The notes under the pieces: model-generated | What the model was told of the DNA's origin: nothing | The model's database searches: none | Seen by the model: the letters and a program-made list of their open reading frames with translations, nothing else | Position numbers and translations under genes: made by a program | Source: Gordionus sp. m RMFG-2023 | Lineage: Eukaryota; Nematomorpha; Gordioida; Chordodea; Parachordodidae | Assembly (NCBI RefSeq): GCF_954871325.1 | Contig: NC_088776.1 | Location: 34,644,508-34,708,507, forward strand | Direction: 5' to 3' | Length of the DNA stretch: 64,000 nucleotides | Part shown: positions 35,012-47,795 of the stretch, in pieces | Layout: each line of letters starts with the position of its first letter | Numbering within the stretch: position 1 is the stretch's first letter

Positions 35012-37072
35012 TTTTTATATTGTAACGTGATATTGCTAAGATTTAACAGATTAAAAATATTTAAAACTTTAATAATTGTATTTTTTTAAAAAATTAAAAT
35101 TAAAAATGACCAATTAAGTAAGTTCTTTTAAATGTGAGGAACAGTCTAAGATTATTATTTTTAAAGTATTTTTATTTTGTATAAGATTTTTTGAAAAAAA
35201 GATTCCTTTTTAACCTTCAAGAAAATAATGTTATTTTTGTGTCAAAAAAAGCATATGTGGCGATATATGTCAAATCTTAAAATTTGGTTTTGGAACGGGG
35301 TATTTTTTTTATCGTTCTTTTAGTTTTTCTAAAAAAAGGGAATATAATTAATAATTATTAAGTAATTTACCGCTATTACTATTATATGCATAATTTTTTA
35401 TAGCAACAAGCTTAACTATCTATATATTTTTAAATTGTAAGAATTTTAATGAAATAGATATATAACAAAATAGACCAAAACTATTTCACAGAGTAGGGTT
35501 TTTTGTTGTTAATTAACTAAATCGTCAAATTTAGAGGATGTTATAAAAATCTTTCAAATTTTATTATTCGAAGTAGGGTTAGATTTTTATTATTAAATCT
35601 TCCAAATGAGTGCTGATTTGACTCGATTCAGATTAAGATTATTCTGCTGGTGAAATTCAATATTGTTTTCAAAACTTTTCATCTTTTTTTAACTTTAATA
35701 TTTTTTTTTCTAAAATATAATATAACTTTAGAAATATTTAAAAACAAAGGAACAACAACAAAAAATATACACCGAGAATGCTGACATAATTCTATCGGCA
35801 GACCTCCATAGATATGTGTTGCCTAATAAACTCTTTATTTGGGTCCCGGAGACCGGGAATATCCTGAGGTAGGTATCTTCTCAAAATATTTAAAAACTAA
35901 TAAACTTTGAGATTTAAAAATATGTCAAACATGTATTTTAATAAGGTGCTTAAGTAGAGCTAAAAAGTTTGGGACAAAATTGCTCATGAAAAATTTCAGA
36001 AGCAAATTTAAATTTTAACATACCTAAAGTAACTTTTTAAATTTTTACATTTTCACTAATAACTTTTTTATAAACGTTGTTTGGACTTAATATTAAATGA
36101 TAAATATTTTATCATATATAAAAATATTGACACAATTTATGGTCTTTTAGTAAATTTTGATGCACTCTATCTTAAAATTATAATTTAATTAATTGTGAAG
36201 ACCTGGGGCAGGTTTTGGCGGGGTCGTATTAGCCATTTTCAAGCAGGGATTATTTTGAATAAAAAAAAATGCAACTAAATTTATAAAAACATTAGAAGCA
36301 TATGAAGATGTTTTACTTATTTCTTGTAATTATATGACAGATTTGATTTATATGGCAGCAAGTATACGGGTGATATAAATCCCTAATAAATTTAACATAT
36401 TTGACAATTTATTTTTATTTATTTACTTAGAATCAATACTTTTATATAAATATTTTTTTAAATTTAAAAATAAAGAAGCGCTATGACATGTAACGTGAAA
36501 GGATAATAGGTACCCCAGGTATTTTTCATAAAATACAAATTTTCATTTTTTTAAATTTCTCATTTTAAAACTAAATGATTTTTTTCTTAAATATTAATTT
36601 CTAACGTAGAAATATATGCAAAAAATAAAAATACGTTTTAACATTTTAGAAAAAATGCTTTGTCTATTTTTTATACTTCAATTTTTTATGGGCAATATAA
36701 CCCCGGTCTTTCCTAATAAGTTCTTAAAAGTATCATAATTTATATCGAGAAACTTTTGTAATTTTTAATTGCATCTACTTTATTTTCATACTGGTGTAGT
36801 TTGTGCTATATATGTGATGCCTTAAATATACCCCCTCCCCCTTATTTTTTCGATACAAGATTTTAACATGGTAATTAATACTTGTAGCAATGATTGTGTA
36901 TGTTTATGGTCTGTGTGTTCTGTAATAATAACATCATCCTACATTTGCTATGTCTTTTAATAATTTCTTCATACACTGGAGATTTGGCACTTATATAAAT
37001 TAGTCTACGATATAGAATGTATACGTATGCCATAATAAAATATTCTCTAAACCGTTTGCTAATTTATTAGAT
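35012..37072. other. Upstream flank of annexin A, no gene called
   Basis: No confident promoter can be named. Near 35756-35868 the plus strand has an open stretch with ADIILSADLHRYVLPNKLF and WVPETGNILR followed by GTAGGT. It could be an exon, but I recognise no family. The rest is AT-rich and featureless. Confidence 0.4.
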
Positions 37073-37278
37073 ATGTCTTCAACCGAAATCTTCGCAAACT
37101 CAGACTCTACTGTCTTTGATACGCTTACGGATAAGGAGCCCATTCAATCGGAGTGATCATGACAACAGCTTCCAGTACTTAATCCTTTGATAACAAATAT
37201 ATTTCCTGTTCCACTAGTATTTATAAAAGAAAAGACAGTACTATTGATAGGAAGGAGTTGTAATTTTTTAAAGTATAC
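37073..37278 (+). pseudogene. Short open stretch interrupted by a transposon insertion
   Basis: From the ATG at 37073 the plus strand reads MSSTEIFANSDSTVFDTLTD and KEPIQSE to a stop. After a second stop the same frame continues open as LPVLNPLITNIFPVPLVFIK up to the border of the inverted-repeat element at 37281. Codon use is less AT-extreme than the flanks. It may be the decayed start of a host gene cut by the insertion. No continuation was found beyond 42147, and I recognise no homologue. Confidence 0.25.
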
Positions 37279-37909
37279 TAGGGGAGACCAGAGCTAGTCG
37301 GTGCAATTTTTGTCAAAATCATCATAGCTTCGAAAATAATGATCATATAAGATCTTACAAAATACCAATAGATACCTTAAACATCTACCTATAAATATAT
37401 ACTGTGATATTTTTTAAATATTTAATAATTATTTCTCTAGAAAGGTTTTAGTAAAAGTCATTTTTTGAACCTAGTAGCCCCGAACCCGTGGCTAGTCGGA
37501 TCATCGATGGGGCTAGTCAAATCAAGTGGTTTATTAGGTTTCTTATGGGACAAAAAAATTTTTTTTCAGATTTTAATATATAACTATGATACTTTATTTA
37601 TATAATATTCTATTTACAATTATAACAAATAAAATAACAATCTTTTTTGACAGAGAACCACTCTACATTGAAACCAATCTTCAAAATTATGAAAACTTTT
37701 ATAATCCTGTTTACATATAATACACACATCTTTTATTAATTTTTTATTAATGTTTATTTTTTATTAATAATAAATTTACTCAAAATTTATCTAATTCTAT
37801 ATTTAAATATATAACATCATTTGATTTTGTTATCTGGCTAAATATAATCTGATAACTAAAATGTTCATGTCCAATAAAATGAATTAATTTTAATCATATT
37901 ATATTGTCA

Positions 37910-39453
37910 CAGGCGCGTAACCAATGGGAGGGAAAGGGGGAAATTCCCCCCCCCATCGCAAATTTGACTATTTTCATAAATATCATTTTAAGCTAATAAA
38001 AATTTTACCCCCACCCCCCAGACCCACACCCCCCCCCCCCCCACCAATCAAAATTTTACAAATATTTGAATATCAATTTTCCAACATATTATTCAAAAAT
38101 ATTAATAAAATGTAAAAATATTTAGTCAAAGAGATTGAAATCAAACGATAATTTATAAATAAGGCTGAGCATGAAAAAAAGTAATGTGTCGTTAGCAGCG
38201 ATATCATTATTGAATTCAATTGATCAATCAGAGTTTATCAGTGCTGCTAGTTGCATCAATAAATTATTTTTAGCTCACTACTTTGTAGAAATTTACAAAA
38301 ACCAAATTTAGATTTGGTTCAAGTTATTGATTTGGCGGAAAATATACATGAACAGGTAGATACAATAAGAATGAATGTAGATAAATATTTTCATAATATT
38401 TATCTAGACGTTGAATCGAAGGCTAAATTTTATGATATAATACTAATTAAACCTCGTCTAGCACCTAGGCCATTATTGAGATGAAAATAAATATTGGCTC
38501 AACTGAAGAATATTATAAAATATCCATTTTCATCCCATTCTTAGATACTTTTTTATAGCAAATAAAAGTACGGGTTTTAGATAAAAAACAAGTCTTTAGC
38601 AATCTTCAAGTTTTATTACCCAAAGATCCTTCTTCATTTTCTAATGCCACTATTGGTAAAATTAAATATTTAGAAAAATTTTATTCCTATGAGATTGATA
38701 CTGAAATAAATTTAATCAGTGAATTCGAATTGTGGTATAAATATTTATACGTTTAGCTATTTTACCTGAGCATGCTATTGATGCGCTCAATCGGTGTAAA
38801 GAAACCTTGGCTCAATTTCCTAATATTTCGAAGTTGTTTTATATTCTTGCATGTTTGCCTATTACAACATGTACGAATGAAAGGACTTTTTCCAACTTGA
38901 GAAGGTTGAAAACATATTTACGAAGTACTGAATCTTGGCTAAATGGGTTAGCTCTGTTAAATATACACAGAGATTTGGTTCCAAAGACAAACTAAATAAT
39001 TAAAAATCTTGTATTTGATAAGAAGTTAAAAAAAACTTGTTAATTTAATTATTTTCTAGTCAATATTTTAAACTACTATTAGTATTTTCAATAAAAAAAA
39101 TTATATTCTACTTATATTGTACGAGAATTTAAGCTGAAGCTAGTTTTTAAAGCAAATTTTATAAAAAAAATGACATTACACTTTATTTCAACTTTACATA
39201 TAAATAAACCTTTACATTTAAAAAAACTTCATTAAATATAATATACCTAACTTGAAATAATAAAAAAGAGGCTTGTAATATCCTATCCATAAGCACGAAT
39301 TAGTAAATAATAGTTAAAAATAGAAATATAATTATTATTAAATTATTCATAATTTAATAGAATAGCTAAATAAGACCCGGCCTAAAAGGGGTTTGGGGGC
39401 GAAGCCCCCAAAAAAAATTTCCCCCCTATAAGAAAATCCTGGATACGCCACTG
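37910..39453 (+). mobile_element. hAT element of the ZMYM1/DUF4371 type, exact 8-base duplication
   Basis: The right end reads TATCCTGGATACGCCACTG-like when scanned outward, and the left begins CAGGCGCGTAACC, a diverged inverted repeat of CAGTGGCGTATCCAGG. Flanks are the exact repeat TATTGTCA (37902-37909 and 39454-39461). G/C runs lie just inside both ends. It carries a transposase relic (38171-38995). The host sequence around it is itself a local duplication: about 37840-37909 recurs at about 39540-39608. Confidence 0.85.
38171..38995 (+). pseudogene. hAT transposase, ZMYM1/DUF4371 type, decayed
   Basis: The relic starts MKKSNVSLAAISLLNSIDQS and includes VIDLAENIHEQVDTIRMNVD. It ends in the C-terminal block FPNISKLFYILACLPITTCT, then NERTFSNLRRLKTYLRSTES and LNGLALLNIHRDL. 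That tail is the conserved hAT dimerisation region of zinc-finger MYM-type transposases. The catalytic core is largely lost, and several stops and frame changes interrupt the reading. It is distinct in sequence from the transposase relic at 21612-23031. Confidence 0.75.
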
Positions 39454-39757
39454 TATTGTCAATTAAAATAGATATATATAAATATTTGTATGTTAGATAT
39501 AATTCATTTTAAATACATTGATATTATTATCAGGTTAAAATTTATAAGCTAAAATGTTCATATCCAATAAAATGTTTAATTTGAATCATATTATATTGTC
39601 AATTAAAAAATATGTATATGAAGATTTTAGTTTGCAAGATATTTATTTAGGTCTGATATTATATTAAAATTGAAATGTATTATGAAAAATCAATCACATT
39701 AATAAATTTATATAAAATTATTATTTAATATATTACATTTATAAAATATAATATTTT

Positions 39758-41587
39758 TTTTTTCTCTTTAGCTTTCACCTTTTCTGGTGGTAAGCTCCTT
39801 TAACATCTCTCTCCACTTTATGTTATTCATACAATCTCTTTTATCTAATTTATACTTCTTAACTTTATTTCCTATTTAGTTCACAGGCCTTCTCATTGTG
39901 TGCCCATACCACCTACGTCTGTTTACCATTAACTTAGTCTTAATGGGCACTACCTTTAAAATATTTAATATTCTTGTACTGCGCACTTTATCCTTTCTTG
40001 TTACCCCAGCAATCATCCTCAGCATTCTCATCTCCATAGTTTGTAGACTTCTCTCGTCTGATTCTTTGGTTGGCCATGTTTCCGAACTATATAGAATAGT
40101 TGGTTGTACTATGGAACTGTAAATTTTTCCCTTTAATTTGTGTGGGATTCTTTTGTCAAATAGCACTCCAGATAAAGATCTCCACTTTAACCACCCTTGA
40201 TTAATCTTACTCTTTATCTCTTTTTCTATTGTGCCGTTTGTTTGTATAGTGGAGCCCAAATATTTGCAGCTTTCAATTGCCGATATCTGCCATTCATTTA
40301 TTTCAATACTCTCTGTTTGATCTCCTCCTATCACCATATACTCCGTCTTTTCCCTATTTACTTTTAATCCGTGCGTTTCTAGGATATTTATCCAACTCAC
40401 TAATCTTTCTTTCATTTTATCCTTAGATTAGGCAAGCATCACAATATCATCTGCTGCAAATATTATATTCCACGGAACTGTTTGCGTTATAGACTGTGAT
40501 AATAATCTATTACTGTTATGAAGAGATGTGGGCTGAGAGCCGACCCTTGATGAACTCCTTCGGCTATTGTAAAGCCTGCTGAAGTACCTGTTGTGCTACG
40601 GACCATTGTTGTATGGCCCATATACATATCCTGTATTATTCTTAGATATTTTTCGGGAACCTTTTTGTGGCGTAGCGCCCACCAGATAAGTTTTCTTAGG
40701 ATTCTATCGAAGGCCTTTTCTAGATCGAGAAAGACCATGTGTAGCATTTTGTTCTTTTCCCTGTATTTTTCGCTCATTTGCCTAATTGCGTGGATAGCAT
40801 CGGTTGTTGATCTTCCAGGCATAAAGCCAAACTGAGTTTCTCCTATTTCTATTATATCCCTTAATCTTTTTTCTATTATTTTTTTGTATAGTTTTAAACA
40901 GTGTGACATTAGTTATGCCCCCGTAATTTTGACAATTGTGTATCCTCTTTATTTTTGAAGCTAGGAACTAGATAGCTCTGCCTCTATTTTTGGGGAACCT
41001 CTTCATTTCCAACTATTTTATTGTACAGATTCATGAGGAGATGTATTCCATCATCTCCTAGTGCTTTAAGGCTTTCTATTGGAATATCATTTGGACCCCT
41101 AGCTTTGTTTTTCATATGCTTGAGGCATGTGATTCTTTCTATTGGAATATCATCTGGACCCCTGCTTTGTTGTTTTTCATATGCTTGAGGCATGTGATTA
41201 TTTCTTGTTCTGTTATAGGTTGTACAAGGTTTTGACATGGGGAGTGTTGATCTAGATGTAGTATGTGGTGATTAAAGTTGAGAAGCTCCTGAAAATATTC
41301 TTTCCATCTATTCATTTTTTTTCCTTTATTATCAATTTCCCATCGTTATTTTTGATTACTTTCGGAGCTCCGTTTATATCCCTAGAGTTCTTTTTGTTTG
41401 GCTAATCTGTATATTTTATTTTGCCCTTCTTTGGTATGTAGATCTTCGTACATGTCATCGTATGCCATAGATTTGGCCCTAGCCACCGCCTTTGTAGCTA
41501 TTATCTTGGATTTTTTGTAATTTATTTTGTCATCTGGGTTTTTGGATTTGTACCATAGGGCTTTTTTCTCCTTTATAGTGGTTTGTA
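39758..41587 (-). mobile_element. RTE-like LINE, 5'-truncated, with 17-base target duplication
   Basis: On the minus strand, broken reading frames give WYKSKNPDDKINYKKSK and ARAKSMAYDDMYEDLHTKEG, then reverse transcriptase blocks ETQFGFMPGRSTTDAIHAIR and HMVFLDLEKAFDRI, EGVHQGSALSPHLF and an FAADDIV stretch with an extra residue. The C-terminal part has SCKYLGSTIQTNGTIEKEIK and RRRWYGHTMRRPVN. These are the CFDP2/RTE-type LINE motifs. The endonuclease domain is missing. The direct repeat ATAAAATATAATATTTT flanks it exactly (39741-39757 and 41588-41604), and the 3' end runs into an A-rich tail. A tandem duplication of about 65 bases (41076-41207) disturbs the frame. It lies inside the TA-flanked element at 37281-42145. 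Confidence 0.85.
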
Positions 41588-42147
41588 ATAAAATATAATA
41601 TTTTATCCATTTAATAAATGGTATTTTTCTTAATGAGATATCATTTTCATACAGTTTTATAGTTTCTTCATAATATTTTTTTAGTAAAAATTTTACTATA
41701 TTGAAGTTTGCATATATATTTGGGTGCCATAATAATATAATAAAAATTGACTGATTGCGCCGACTAACCACGATTCTACTAACCTCACTGGTGGTAATAT
41801 TACTAATTTGATCTTAACATATATTTAAGCATTATATATCAATCTGAATCTTTCCCAAATATTAAAATAGATATATAAATTTCATATAATGTTCATTTTG
41901 TCATGTTTAAACTTTTAATTTTTTAATACAACCTAATAATATTAAGTAAAAATATTGTAATTTTTACGTCAAAAACCTCTCATAACTGATAAAAATTTAA
42001 ATAGCTAAATATTATAAATTATTTTCTTCCCCAATTATGGATATTATAGAATTCTATTTTAGAACTAAATTTCAATTTTTATTGGTTTTAAAATAAAATC
42101 CTTTGAACCGACAAGCCCCTTACGCCGACTAGCCCTGGTCTCCCCTA

Positions 42148-45100
42148 TTGCATTATTTATCCAATTTAATTTTTTGAGTCTGTTAATTTTATTTTCCCTC
42201 CATACTATTTATTGCATTTAAATAATTTATTACCTTGTTTGATAGTTTTAAATTAATTATATAATCGAGAATCACATTTACCAAAATGTAATATGTCACC
42301 TATGAGATCCAGCCAAAGGTAGGGTAAAAAATAGGGTGAGGGTTGTATATGAGGCGCCGCCCTCCATGTAAAAATCAATTAAAAAAATTCCTACATAACA
42401 AAATAGTTTTAATTGGCAACCCTTAATATTCATGAGAAATACTAATGTTTATAATAATTTCATAATTTTAAACTATTTATTTTTCTAAATTATATATATA
42501 TGATTAATTAAATGCCCGTTTCTCCTTTTTTTTTATAAAAGGGCACAATAATATGTATTTCAAGTTTATTTTTAATTAACTTCAATACTAACCATACTAA
42601 ACAACATTATGAATATATTTCTTTGCTTAAATTCGAACAATCTATTTGTGTATTTCATATATACAAATAATTTAAACAGATAAAGATATACAGTTGTTTA
42701 TTTTATACAATTCGCGATTTTAATATTACATTATAATATATTATACTTATAAATAGTCTATAAAAAATGCTATAAATCATTTTCAAACAAATTTTGTATT
42801 TCGGTGGAATAAATGACCATTAGCTTTTAACTATATATAAATATAAAAGACATATATAATTTAAATTAAATATGTAATTCATTAAATAAAATTTGCATTA
42901 AGATTAATGTTAAAATAATAGTAGATGTTTCTTATATTATTTATATAAATATATCCAAGAGAAATTATAATATAACAGATCATAATATTAACCTGAACAT
43001 TAGTTCAACACAGACAGAGTTTCTAGTTGAATATAAAAACTTGATAAATTTTTTAATAAATTCTGTAAAATATAAATAAATATACCAATTTGTTTAATAT
43101 TATTTTACTTTTAATTGTATCATATTCATAGTTTAATGCTAGGCATCGAATAGTCTATATTAATCTGTTTCGCTAAAACATTATTAAAAAGATTATATAT
43201 TGAAAAAAAATACTTTTTACGCATTAATATTAATATAGTTGGCATTTTCATTATTATTTAATTTTTATCAATAATACAATAATTAAGAAAGATATCACAA
43301 ATAAGTCTAGTGTTTCGTTTTTTAAATATGAATTATTTTTAATTTAGCTATTTTAATCATACCCTCCACCCAGTTCGAAACAAAAGTAGAGAATTTTATA
43401 GTAACCCCCCCCCCCCCCTATATAAAAATTTTCGAATATTTAATGTTATTAATTATATCATATTTATTTTATATTTGATGTTACATTGGATCTAATAATC
43501 TAAAATAATTTTTGTAAGCTAAGTAAGTAATAAATTATCTATATATCGTAGAGTTCAGCGAATCTTCGTTTATAGTAAATCCCGTGGAAAAAAAATGCGG
43601 AATAAAAAAATATGCGAAAGAAGTAAAAAAAACGACTGATGTTTGCACCTTTATTCTCTCGAGTAATATAAGCTAATTGGAGAAAATTTTATTTTCAACC
43701 TAACTACAATATTTATAACATTTATGCACAGAATTGAAGGAGGTGGGTTGTACGACTTAAGATACTATTTTAAACAAAAAATGATTAGTCTATAATTAAT
43801 AAATATGCTAATGCCTTGCAGAAGTAATCAGCTCATAAAGTTGTCTTAAATTAACATTTCGATATTCACTATTTTTATTTACAATCACGACATTGATATT
43901 AAATAAATTGTTAGAATTTTATAGTTTGGAATATGAGTTTTTGACTATTTTTAAAATTTTCCCACAAATTTAAAAATGAAAAGGTTGAACCCCGTCAAAG
44001 TATAATGACTAGGGACCACCTTGTAATCAATTGCAAAAATTGATAGAATAATGATGAAAATGCCAAATATTTAATCACAAAATAACCATGAAGATAATTT
44101 TAATAAATATTACATTTAATTTGTTCATTCCTAAATAAAAGACATGACATTTAAATAAATTTTTTTTAGAGTTTTGTTAGTTAGAATACATATAAATAAT
44201 CATAGACACGTGTATGCTAAGAAATTTAAATGTTAAAATTTGTATTTTTTTACTTTTTTGATTAGATGTTATAGTTTCATGATTATTGATAATCAAATTT
44301 GACGTTTTAGATATATCACCATTAAAATAACACGCATTTTTCCTTGGACAATTTATAGAATTTAGACGACATTTCTTGTCTTTTATTATAAAGTTATCGC
44401 TCTTTTGACTGAGAAATTTTTAAATATATAGTAGATAAAAAAAAATAGTTCCTATTCAAGAAATTATACCATTATTACTAGAAACATACTTCTTATATCT
44501 TTTCAAAGGATTTATAAAATGCCACATACACACACATACAGTCAAAATCATGTTTAGAATTAGAATACAGATTACAAACTAGACATATAAGTCTTAGAAT
44601 GATAATCAACAAAACTTTTTTCTGTGGTTTGTAACATGCGTAAGTTGCTACTGCTAGTAATGCTGAGTATCATTTATTAGTTATTTATATAGGATCATGC
44701 TAGCAAAAATTAATTCAAGAATTATCCAGAAAGCCTTTGATAAAAACATTTATTATAAGTATATGTGACAAATAAGTATATCGTATTACATAATATTTAC
44801 ATACAATTTCAGTTACATATAAACAGCACGCAAATAAAATTATTTTGAAAAGATAGTTTATAAATATGCAAAACAGAAATTTGAATGAAATAGAAATATA
44901 TATTAAAATATTTAAAAAATATTGTCATTTGAATGTTAGTTTGATTTAGGAGTAATTTTGAAATTGCATACATTGATTTTGATAGTTTATATAATTCTTA
45001 TGAGTTACATAATATATACCACCCTGGGGAGAAATTTATATAATTAAATAGGTAATTGTATTGACTAGACATTATACAATATTATATCTTACATCCTATA

Positions 45101-45599
45101 TTCTATTCTGCCCTCAACTCTACCCTACTCTTATTTCCTATAAAAAGAAAACCCATAAGTTACCCATTTACTTTATATTAAACATCGTGAAGGAGTTAAT
45201 TTTTTATTGTGGGTTGGAAACTGTGACGCCAAATTTATTTTGATAGGCAGGTGCAATCAGGCTTGGGATAGAAATATAATCCTATAAATGCCAAAAGTGT
45301 AAGGCACAAGTTGATCAAAATTCAAGATATTCTTCCCACTGTCTTTTAAATGGCTGCAAATACATGAGGTGTGAAATAATTAATAAAATTATTTAGATAG
45401 CACTATATGGAGTTATTATTATAACTAATGTTTTTAAAAAGTCCAATTTGGGTCGATTTTTTAAAACAGGCCTATTAAGGTTTTGGCTAATATAATATTA
45501 CTAGTAGATAGCCCGTCAAAAATGACGGGGAAAGAGAATTTTCTTCTTACTTTTATGATAGTTGTTCTGTAATTTGAAAATAATATCCAATTTTTATTC
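42148..45599. other. Gene-free AT-rich stretch
   Basis: No credible coding region or element was recognised in 3.4 kb. There is a C homopolymer near 43407. Around 45420-45510, TTTGGGTCGATTTTTTAAAA is a worn half of the TAGTGTTGTTAA MITE family. Confidence 0.5.
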
Positions 45600-46520
45600 T
45601 TTTTACCCCCTCCCCCTTCAGGCCAGGTTCTCCATTAAAACTAAGGGTAAATACTATGGTTTGAGTAAAAATAAATTTAAAGCTTTTACTTGATAATACC
45701 AATATTATTTGTTAAATATTACTGATCACTTATACCTAATATTTAATATTAATAAAAATTCCCAGGCAATACAAAGCCTTAATAAACTTGAAAAATTTTT
45801 CCAAGCCCAATGAAGGATCAAGATTTTGGTAGTTGGAACTGAAATAAAATATTTAAATAATCATAATGAATTTAAAAATACAATCAAAATCAGATTTTCA
45901 TGGGCCTTGGTTTTTGATCAGGCCGAGCCCATGCCTGCAAAAAATTTTGTTTTGGGCCAATGTCTGACCTAAAGTTAAATAAAAAAATTCTCAAGAGTCC
46001 AAGCTCATAATAATTTTGAAAAATTTTCCATAAGTCCAGCCCTATATAATTTATAAAAATATTTTCCAAACCCAGCCCAACCCATAATAATTTTCTAAAA
46101 AAAAATTTTCAAAATTTTTTCCCAAACCTGGAGATAAGTAAATCTCTAAAACCATATCTATTTTTTATTCTATTTTAACACCCCTACTTCAGACCAAGGC
46201 CAACCAATTAAGACTAAGAGTGAATACTATTTTTTTGAGTGAAAATATATTTAAATTAGCTTTTACCTGAGGGCCATATAAATATTTTGTGTTAAATATT
46301 ACACCTATGCCTAATATTAAAAAAAATTTCCACCAGGTCCACGTACTTGGGAAAATTTTCTTAAACCCGCCAGAGACCATAATAATTTTAGTAGTTGAGA
46401 ACTGAAATAAAATATATAAAAAGTCACAATGTATTTAAAAATACAATCAGAATATGAAAGCATGGGCCTTGATTTTTAATCAGGCCTGACCATGTCTTCA
46501 AAAGAAATTTTCAGACCAAT
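45600..46520. repeat. Diverged direct repeat, period about 580, with AGCCCAGCCC blocks
   Basis: About 45610-45960 and 46190-46520 share, in the same order, an AAGACTAAG(G)GTGAATACTAT-like block, GCTTTTACCTGA, GAACTGAAATAAAATAT, ATACAATCA and CATGGGCCTTG with TTTTAATCAGGCC. Between them lie repeated AAGCCCAGCCC and ATAATAATTTT motifs. Pairwise identity looks well below that of the 249-base duplication at 28983, so this is older. It has no coding content. Confidence 0.6.
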
Positions 46521-47504
46521 TTCTAGCCCATATTTAAAATTAAAAAAATTTCAGGAATCTAAGACTATATTAAGTTAAAGAATGTTTCCCCAAGCTACGT
46601 GCAAGATCATATTAATAGTGAAAAATATTTCCCAAGCCCAGGAAAAACTAGAATAATTTATTTTTTCCTTGGATCCAGAAAAATAGATCTGATGTAAGGT
46701 GCTAATAAGAATTAAATCTGTCTAATGTGTATAAATTCTTTTTGACATTTTATATTGGGAAAATTTTTCAAAATTATCATCAAATGAATATCTGATTTAC
46801 CCATCATTCTACTAGTAGCTCCTGGTATTTATATGAAATTCATGAATACATATTAAAGTAACATGCTGAAAATATGTTCATCCTAATTTAAATTTTAAAC
46901 AAACAATTTATTAAAATATATCATAGGATTCATTGAAAAATATAACTGATTATTATTATTCCTTCAAATATTATATTAACTTTCAGTAAACAACAGTCTT
47001 AATTTATATTTTGTAACTAAGTAATAAATCATTTGGAAGGCACATAAATAAAAATTACTAAATATATACTTCATTAACATATTTTATAATATAATGGAAA
47101 ATTTTAGAATAACCTCAAATAAGTATAAATTTTTAAATAACACTTAAGATAGGAAAATTTCTGATTCATCCCTCATCAAATAAAGGAGAAAATTTTGATT
47201 CCCCAATATAATGGTATAAAATTTTAAATTATACATAAATTCAAGAATTAAAATAGTATTTAAATAAATCTCTTATTCTTGAATTAGTACTTGATGCATT
47301 TAAAGTTCTACTGATCCCTAAATATTCAGGAATAGGTATAATATTAGTGTGTATTCAGTGCATTTAATTATCTTTTACAGGAATCTAATTGGAATTTTTT
47401 AAAAGAATTTTAAAAATATAAGAAATACCTTTTTATTTAATTTTAAAGTAATTACAAACGTTGAATCGTATCTTCTATTTGATTTATTTTGCCAGATTAA
47501 AAAA

Positions 47505-47568
47505 AATCTTTGCTGCGATTCGAACCTAAGTCGATCATATTTGTAAGCGACGCTCTTGCCGAAAGATT
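47505..47568 (-). repeat. tRNA-like sequence, possible SINE head or tRNA relic
   Basis: On the minus strand, AATCTTT at one end pairs with AAAGATT at the other (7 bases). Between them are GGCAAGAGCGTCGC, resembling a D arm, and GGTTCGAATC, a good B box. The T and anticodon stems pair poorly and the length is only 64, so it is not a functional tRNA. A worn half of the TAGTGTTGTTAA MITE lies next to it at 47640-47795. Confidence 0.4.
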
Positions 47569-47795
47569 TTTTAAATATATATATATATATTGTGAAAGTG
47601 TGACTGTCACAGTGTGACAAGGCTTTTATATATATTATAGATGTAAGCATCGAGATTTGGAAAATATATGTCCAAGCATTTTTGTCAGCTATGAGCAAAA
47701 TCTTTGGTTTTACATAATGTTATTTTAGTTATAATCTTAATCGGGCCGTTTTTTATAAACAACTCGTATCGGGCTTTTTAACAACATTAATTGTA

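Larger units (their letters stand above)
37281..42145. mobile_element. TA-flanked inverted-repeat DNA element (Tc1/mariner-like), host of two later insertions
   Basis: The left end GGGGAGACCAGAGCTAGTCG and the right end, in reverse complement GGGGAGACCAGGGCTAGTCG, are abutted on both sides by TA, the target duplication of Tc1/mariner-type elements. Related GGCTAGTCGG and GGTTAGTCGGCG motifs recur a few hundred bases inside each end (about 37490 and 41770). After subtracting the hAT element (37910-39453) and the LINE (39758-41587) with their duplications, about 1.5 kb remains, with no transposase. It is therefore non-autonomous. That both ends belong to one insertion is inferred from orientation and the TA flanks. 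Confidence 0.6.

Noticed and set aside
39898-40122. Plus-strand open frames over the LINEs (also 40593-40835 and 52172-52439)
   Set aside because: Antisense shadows of the LINE coding strand.
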